Below are positions 7,074 through 9,445 of a stretch of DNA of 9,445 bases, in pieces (the first letter of the stretch is position 1; every line of letters begins with the position of its first letter). This DNA is from Promethearchaeia archaeon (GTDB lineage: Archaea > Asgardarchaeota > Lokiarchaeia > Sigyniarchaeales > SOKP01), in the NCBI GenBank assembly GCA_029856295.1, contig JAHQWS010000048.1, forward strand, positions 1-9,445. The letters are read 5' to 3'. The position numbers and the translations under genes are program-made. Below the pieces are notes generated by a model. It was not told where the DNA came from and searched no databases. It worked only from the letters and a program-made list of their open reading frames with translations.

Positions 7074-7892
7074 ATGCCAACTGTAGAGATTGAAAAAGGG
7101 TATAAAATCAATTACTTAGATAAAGGAAAGGGAAAGAATCTGGTATATATACATGGATATTTAGGGAGTTCTTGGCTCTATGAAGATTTCGTTGAATATC
7201 TTTCTAATAAATATAGAGTTATAGCAATTGACCATCTTGGACATGGAGATAGTGACAAACCGGATTCTGAATCTTACGAATTGAATGATTTAGCAAATTA
7301 TGTTGACCAAGCTCTTTCAAAAATCATAGGGGATGAAAAAATAATCTTGCATGGACATAGCATGGGCGGTATGATAGCTCAAATTTACGCTACTACTCCA
7401 AGATTAGCAAAGAGACTAAATGGATTAATTCTAATGGCTACGGCGCCTATACTACAAAATCCCGGATTAGTCCAATATATCGAAGATATAACAGCGGGAA
7501 AAATGAAAATAATAGATCGTGAAGTAATAGAATCAGTTTTTATTAATTTGTGTTTTAATCGTAAATTTCGAAAGAATAAAGATAACAAGGACCTTATTAA
7601 TGAATTTGTTGATAAAACCCTTGAAAATAAGGAATTTGTAGGCGTTAAGACTATGGAATCAATCGTTAATACGTTTAATGTGGAAGATAAACTCAATACC
7701 ATAAAAATACCAACTTTAATATTAACTGGTGATAAAGACACATTCATACTTCCCGATGAATCCAAAAAAATGCATGAGAAAATTCCAAACTCTAAATTAG
7801 TCGTCTTCTCCCCAAATATTGGGCATATGATTAATTATGAAGCTAAGAATGACTATATTAAAGTTTTGGAAGAGTTTCTTGAAAGTTTTTAA
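7074..7892 (+). CDS. Alpha/beta hydrolase
   Basis: A 272-residue serine hydrolase of the alpha/beta fold. The oxyanion region is HGYLGSS (27-33), followed by DHLGHGDSDKP (53-63), a hallmark of the esterase/epoxide-hydrolase/lyase group. The nucleophile elbow is GHSMGG (94-99, S96), the acid is D222 in GDKD (219-222), and the base is H251 in GHM. Residues about 125-200 form the helical cap, so length and layout are normal. There is no signal peptide or membrane segment, so it is cytosolic. AAGGAG eight bases upstream fixes the start. The substrate cannot be read from sequence; esters or thioesters are possible. It follows two membrane beta-helix proteins on the same strand after 126 bases with a possible promoter of its own, so a shared pathway, such as releasing or editing an acyl group, is only suggested by position. 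Confidence 0.88.
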   Translation: MPTVEIEKGYKINYLDKGKGKNLVYIHGYLGSSWLYEDFVEYLSNKYRVIAIDHLGHGDSDKPDSESYELNDLANYVDQALSKIIGDEKIILHGHSMGGMIAQIYATTPRLAKRLNGLILMATAPILQNPGLVQYIEDITAGKMKIIDREVIESVFINLCFNRKFRKNKDNKDLINEFVDKTLENKEFVGVKTMESIVNTFNVEDKLNTIKIPTLILTGDKDTFILPDESKKMHEKIPNSKLVVFSPNIGHMINYEAKNDYIKVLEEFLESF

Positions 7893-7905
7893 ATAAAACA
7901 GATTA

Positions 7906-7931
7906 TTTATTTTTAAAAAATAAATTTTTTT
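7906..7931. terminator. Bidirectional terminator between convergent genes
   Basis: ATTTATTTTTAAAAATAAAT (7906-7925) is a perfect 20-bp palindrome followed by a run of seven T on the plus strand, and its A-tract gives a T-run on the minus strand. It lies 13 bases past the hydrolase stop and 15 bases past the stop of the convergent iron-sulfur protein gene, as expected for a shared terminator. Confidence 0.6.
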
Positions 7932-7940
7932 CTCAAAACC

Positions 7941-8849
7941 TTATTTTTGAGCAGATGCCATTGGATTTTTATCCATGCAAGGGACTCCAAATTGGCAAAA
8001 TGCACAACCCACAGGTGGAGCTTGTTCACTCCATACTCCATTAATGAAGCGATAATGGGGTTTAAGTATTGATCCTATACGTAAATTCACTTTTCGTTCA
8101 ATTTTTCGTCCATAAACATAACACTTATTCTTATCATGCCCCTTTTCCGAAATAGCACCGGCGGGACAGTTTTCTACGCATTTTTTACAGGTTCCTTTTG
8201 CAAAAAACAAGCAATTCGCATATGGCTCATCACTTTTTCGTGGAGTTATTTCTAATGGTGCGTCCGTAACGACGGAACCAAATCGAACATTGCACCCAAC
8301 TTCAGTAATTAATGCCTCATGCAAACTAAAAGTCCCTAGACCTGCAGCAAACGCAGAATGCCTCTCAGACCAATTAGAATAAAACGTTCCTTTTGTTAAA
8401 ATAGTGAAATTTTTACTTATAAGGCCTGCTATACCATTAAATCCTTTTTTCTCCAGAAATTTTATTAGTTGTATGCAAGTTTCTTTTTTAAATGCATTTG
8501 CATAATTACGACCAACAGAATAAATTTCTGCTGGGAGCTTTAACCGTTTTAATTCTATAATATTTTTACTCTCTTTGCGAATTTTATCAACAAATGGAAA
8601 TGCAATTGATATTATCCGTAATTTTGAAGAAGGAAGGGATTCTTTCCCCTCAGCCAACCAAAATTCAAGAGGAGTGTAATGTTCGGGACCTACAACTTCC
8701 TTATATTTTTGGTATATAGGATCAGCTCCACTTGCCACGCCTACTAATGGATCGGAAAATATTCTTCCCCCTCCATAATTCTCATGGAGTCGGTTGAGTT
8801 CACTGGAAGCAAAAAATTCAATTAAATAATTCTTTAATTCTTCCATCAT
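7941..8849 (-). CDS. QueG-like 4Fe-4S double-cluster protein (epoxyqueuosine reductase-related)
   Basis: A 302-residue protein related to the cobamide-dependent QueG/reductive dehalogenase group. The middle has the block SAFAAGLGTFSLHEALITEVG (165-185) and VVTDAPL (193-199), matching the AGLG..G...LIT and TDLPL signature of that family. A ferredoxin-like region follows: C213, C221-x2-C224-x3-C228-P, then C243, and a second cysteine group C282-x2-C285-x5-C291-x4-P near the C-terminus. This is enough for two 4Fe-4S clusters, though spacing differs from classic QueG. Archaea normally make archaeosine rather than queuosine, so a role as true epoxyqueuosine reductase is doubtful; an electron-transfer or reductase function on an unknown substrate is more cautious. 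No signal peptide or twin-arginine motif is seen, so it is cytosolic. Two consecutive ATG codons open the frame; the first is given. A TATA-like stretch at about 8871-8885 suggests a short leader. The gene is monocistronic. Confidence 0.8.
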   Translation of the reverse strand: MMEELKNYLIEFFASSELNRLHENYGGGRIFSDPLVGVASGADPIYQKYKEVVGPEHYTPLEFWLAEGKESLPSSKLRIISIAFPFVDKIRKESKNIIELKRLKLPAEIYSVGRNYANAFKKETCIQLIKFLEKKGFNGIAGLISKNFTILTKGTFYSNWSERHSAFAAGLGTFSLHEALITEVGCNVRFGSVVTDAPLEITPRKSDEPYANCLFFAKGTCKKCVENCPAGAISEKGHDKNKCYVYGRKIERKVNLRIGSILKPHYRFINGVWSEQAPPVGCAFCQFGVPCMDKNPMASAQK

Positions 8850-8985
8850 AATTACATATTCTCTCTCTTTAATTAATAAAATATTTTTACAAATCGAGAA
8901 ATTATTAGTTTAATTAATTATTACAATAAGATATAATTTTAGAAATAGGATTATTGATATTTATGCAGAGATATAGGGTATTTAT

Positions 8986-9161
8986 CTATGAATTTTCTTC
9001 AAGAGAAATCCCCTCTACTTCGAAAATCGGTCTTACAATTTCTATTAAAACATTTTTTTGTTCGACTTTATTGTATTCGTCCTTATCATGAATTCTTGAG
9101 AATCTTTAATTCCTTCCAAAAATTCAATTAAAAATTCTTTTAATTCTTTATTCTTTAAAAC
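8986..9161 (-). pseudogene. Frameshifted remnant related to the partial gene at the window edge
   Basis: Two overlapping minus-strand frames appear to be one broken gene. The upstream piece (about 9090-9161) reads VLKNKELKEFLIEFLEG and then IKDSQEF. The downstream piece (8986-9105, ending in TAG) reads from HDKDEYNKVEQ through EIVRPIFEVEG to ENS. Aligned with the C-terminus of the partial gene at 9305-9445, the downstream piece is identical at 12 of 27 positions from its His (HD/HE, EQ, L-EI, PIF-V-G) with many conservative changes. Neither piece has a usable start codon at its head (stops close both), so a frameshift near 9090-9105 plus loss of the 5' end is the simplest reading. A sequencing or assembly error is an alternative. 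The function of the parent family is unknown. Confidence 0.5.
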
Positions 9162-9304
9162 TTAGTTTCTCTCAGAGAATAATTAAATGCTATATTCAAC
9201 TAAATTTGTATTACTTTATTTAAATCTAAAAACAAATTCAATTTCCGTGTATAATAGGAAGATTAAAACATTCGCCTTACGAATTAGTATTTATGGTTCA
9301 TTTT
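9162..9304. other. Spacer between the remnant and the edge gene
   Basis: AT-rich with no coding frame on either strand. On the minus strand TTTAAATAAA near 9220 could be a TATA box left over from the broken gene. Confidence 0.3.
9261..9284 (-). terminator. Possible hairpin terminator of the edge gene
   Basis: ATTCG (9270-9274) and CGAAT (9280-9284) form a 5-bp stem with a 5-base loop. On the minus strand, about 20 bases past the stop codon at 9305, the hairpin is followed by GTTTTAATC. The stem is short, so this is only a candidate. Confidence 0.35.
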
Positions 9305-9445
9305 TTAGGAAGAGCCTTTGACTTTGAATATTGGTTTTATAATTTCCTTTAAAATGGCATGTTGTTCTTTCTCATCAATTTCAGTGTCTTCATGGTTGAG
9401 TTCTACCCATATAAAAAAGATTTGATTCTTAACTGGTAGAATTAC
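9305..9445 (-). CDS. C-terminal end of an unrecognised protein, cut by the window edge
   Basis: The last 46 residues of a gene that begins beyond the window. The frame is open from the edge to a TAA at 9305-9307. It reads VILPVKNQIFFIWVELNHED, then an acidic helix-like stretch (EIDEKEQHAILKEII) and ends PIFKVKGSS. The hydrophobic QIFFIWVEL segment looks like a core beta strand, and the remainder like a terminal amphipathic helix. I do not recognise the family. The coding assignment is supported by the related but frameshifted copy at 8986-9161, which shares the HE/HD...EQ...L-EI--PIF-V-G pattern, with codon changes mostly silent or conservative at the shared positions. Confidence 0.6.
   Translation of the reverse strand, partial: VILPVKNQIFFIWVELNHEDTEIDEKEQHAILKEIIKPIFKVKGSS

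Noticed and set aside
7385..7765. Minus-strand 126-codon frame
   Set aside because: Antisense to the alpha/beta hydrolase, whose catalytic motifs are intact.
1..9445. CRISPR arrays, insertion sequences, tRNA or rRNA genes
   Set aside because: No regularly spaced repeats, transposase-like ORF, terminal inverted repeats or tRNA-like cloverleaf were found on reading both strands.

Overview
The window is AT-rich (roughly two thirds A+T by eye) and looks archaeal. Starts are preceded by TATA boxes of the archaeal kind (TTTATATAAG, AAATATAATT). One gene, the IlvD-type dehydratase, has its TATA box so close to the ATG that its mRNA should be almost leaderless. Two other genes carry good Shine-Dalgarno sites (GAGGA, AAGGAG). 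The mix of genes would fit an anaerobic, possibly Asgard-type archaeon, but the lineage is a guess.

Layout: 1-756 holds one possible 60-residue ORF on the minus strand and otherwise nothing convincing. 757-1917 (minus) is a membrane-embedded M28-type zinc peptidase. 2087-3757 (minus) is an IlvD dihydroxy-acid dehydratase. A divergent regulatory region of about 350 bases follows. 4106-5986 and 6027-6947 (plus) encode two related multi-pass membrane proteins with left-handed beta-helix (hexapeptide) domains, and 7074-7892 (plus) encodes an alpha/beta hydrolase. A palindrome and T-run separates this from the convergent gene 7941-8849 (minus), a QueG-like iron-sulfur protein. The last 600 bases (minus) hold a frameshifted gene remnant and, at the window edge, the C-terminus of an apparently intact relative of that remnant.

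The region most likely to be new biology is 4106-7892. The long beta-helix protein is two membrane/beta-helix units joined by a charged linker, the layout of the Pls/PosA-type C-terminal region of some peptide synthetases, but here it stands alone. Its second unit aligns without a gap over about 185 residues with the whole membrane/beta-helix part of the next protein. With the hydrolase behind them, the pair may modify or transfer an acyl or peptidyl group at the membrane; this is inference. A second oddity is the M28 peptidase, in which a two-helix membrane hairpin is inserted between two zinc-binding motifs that are normally close together.
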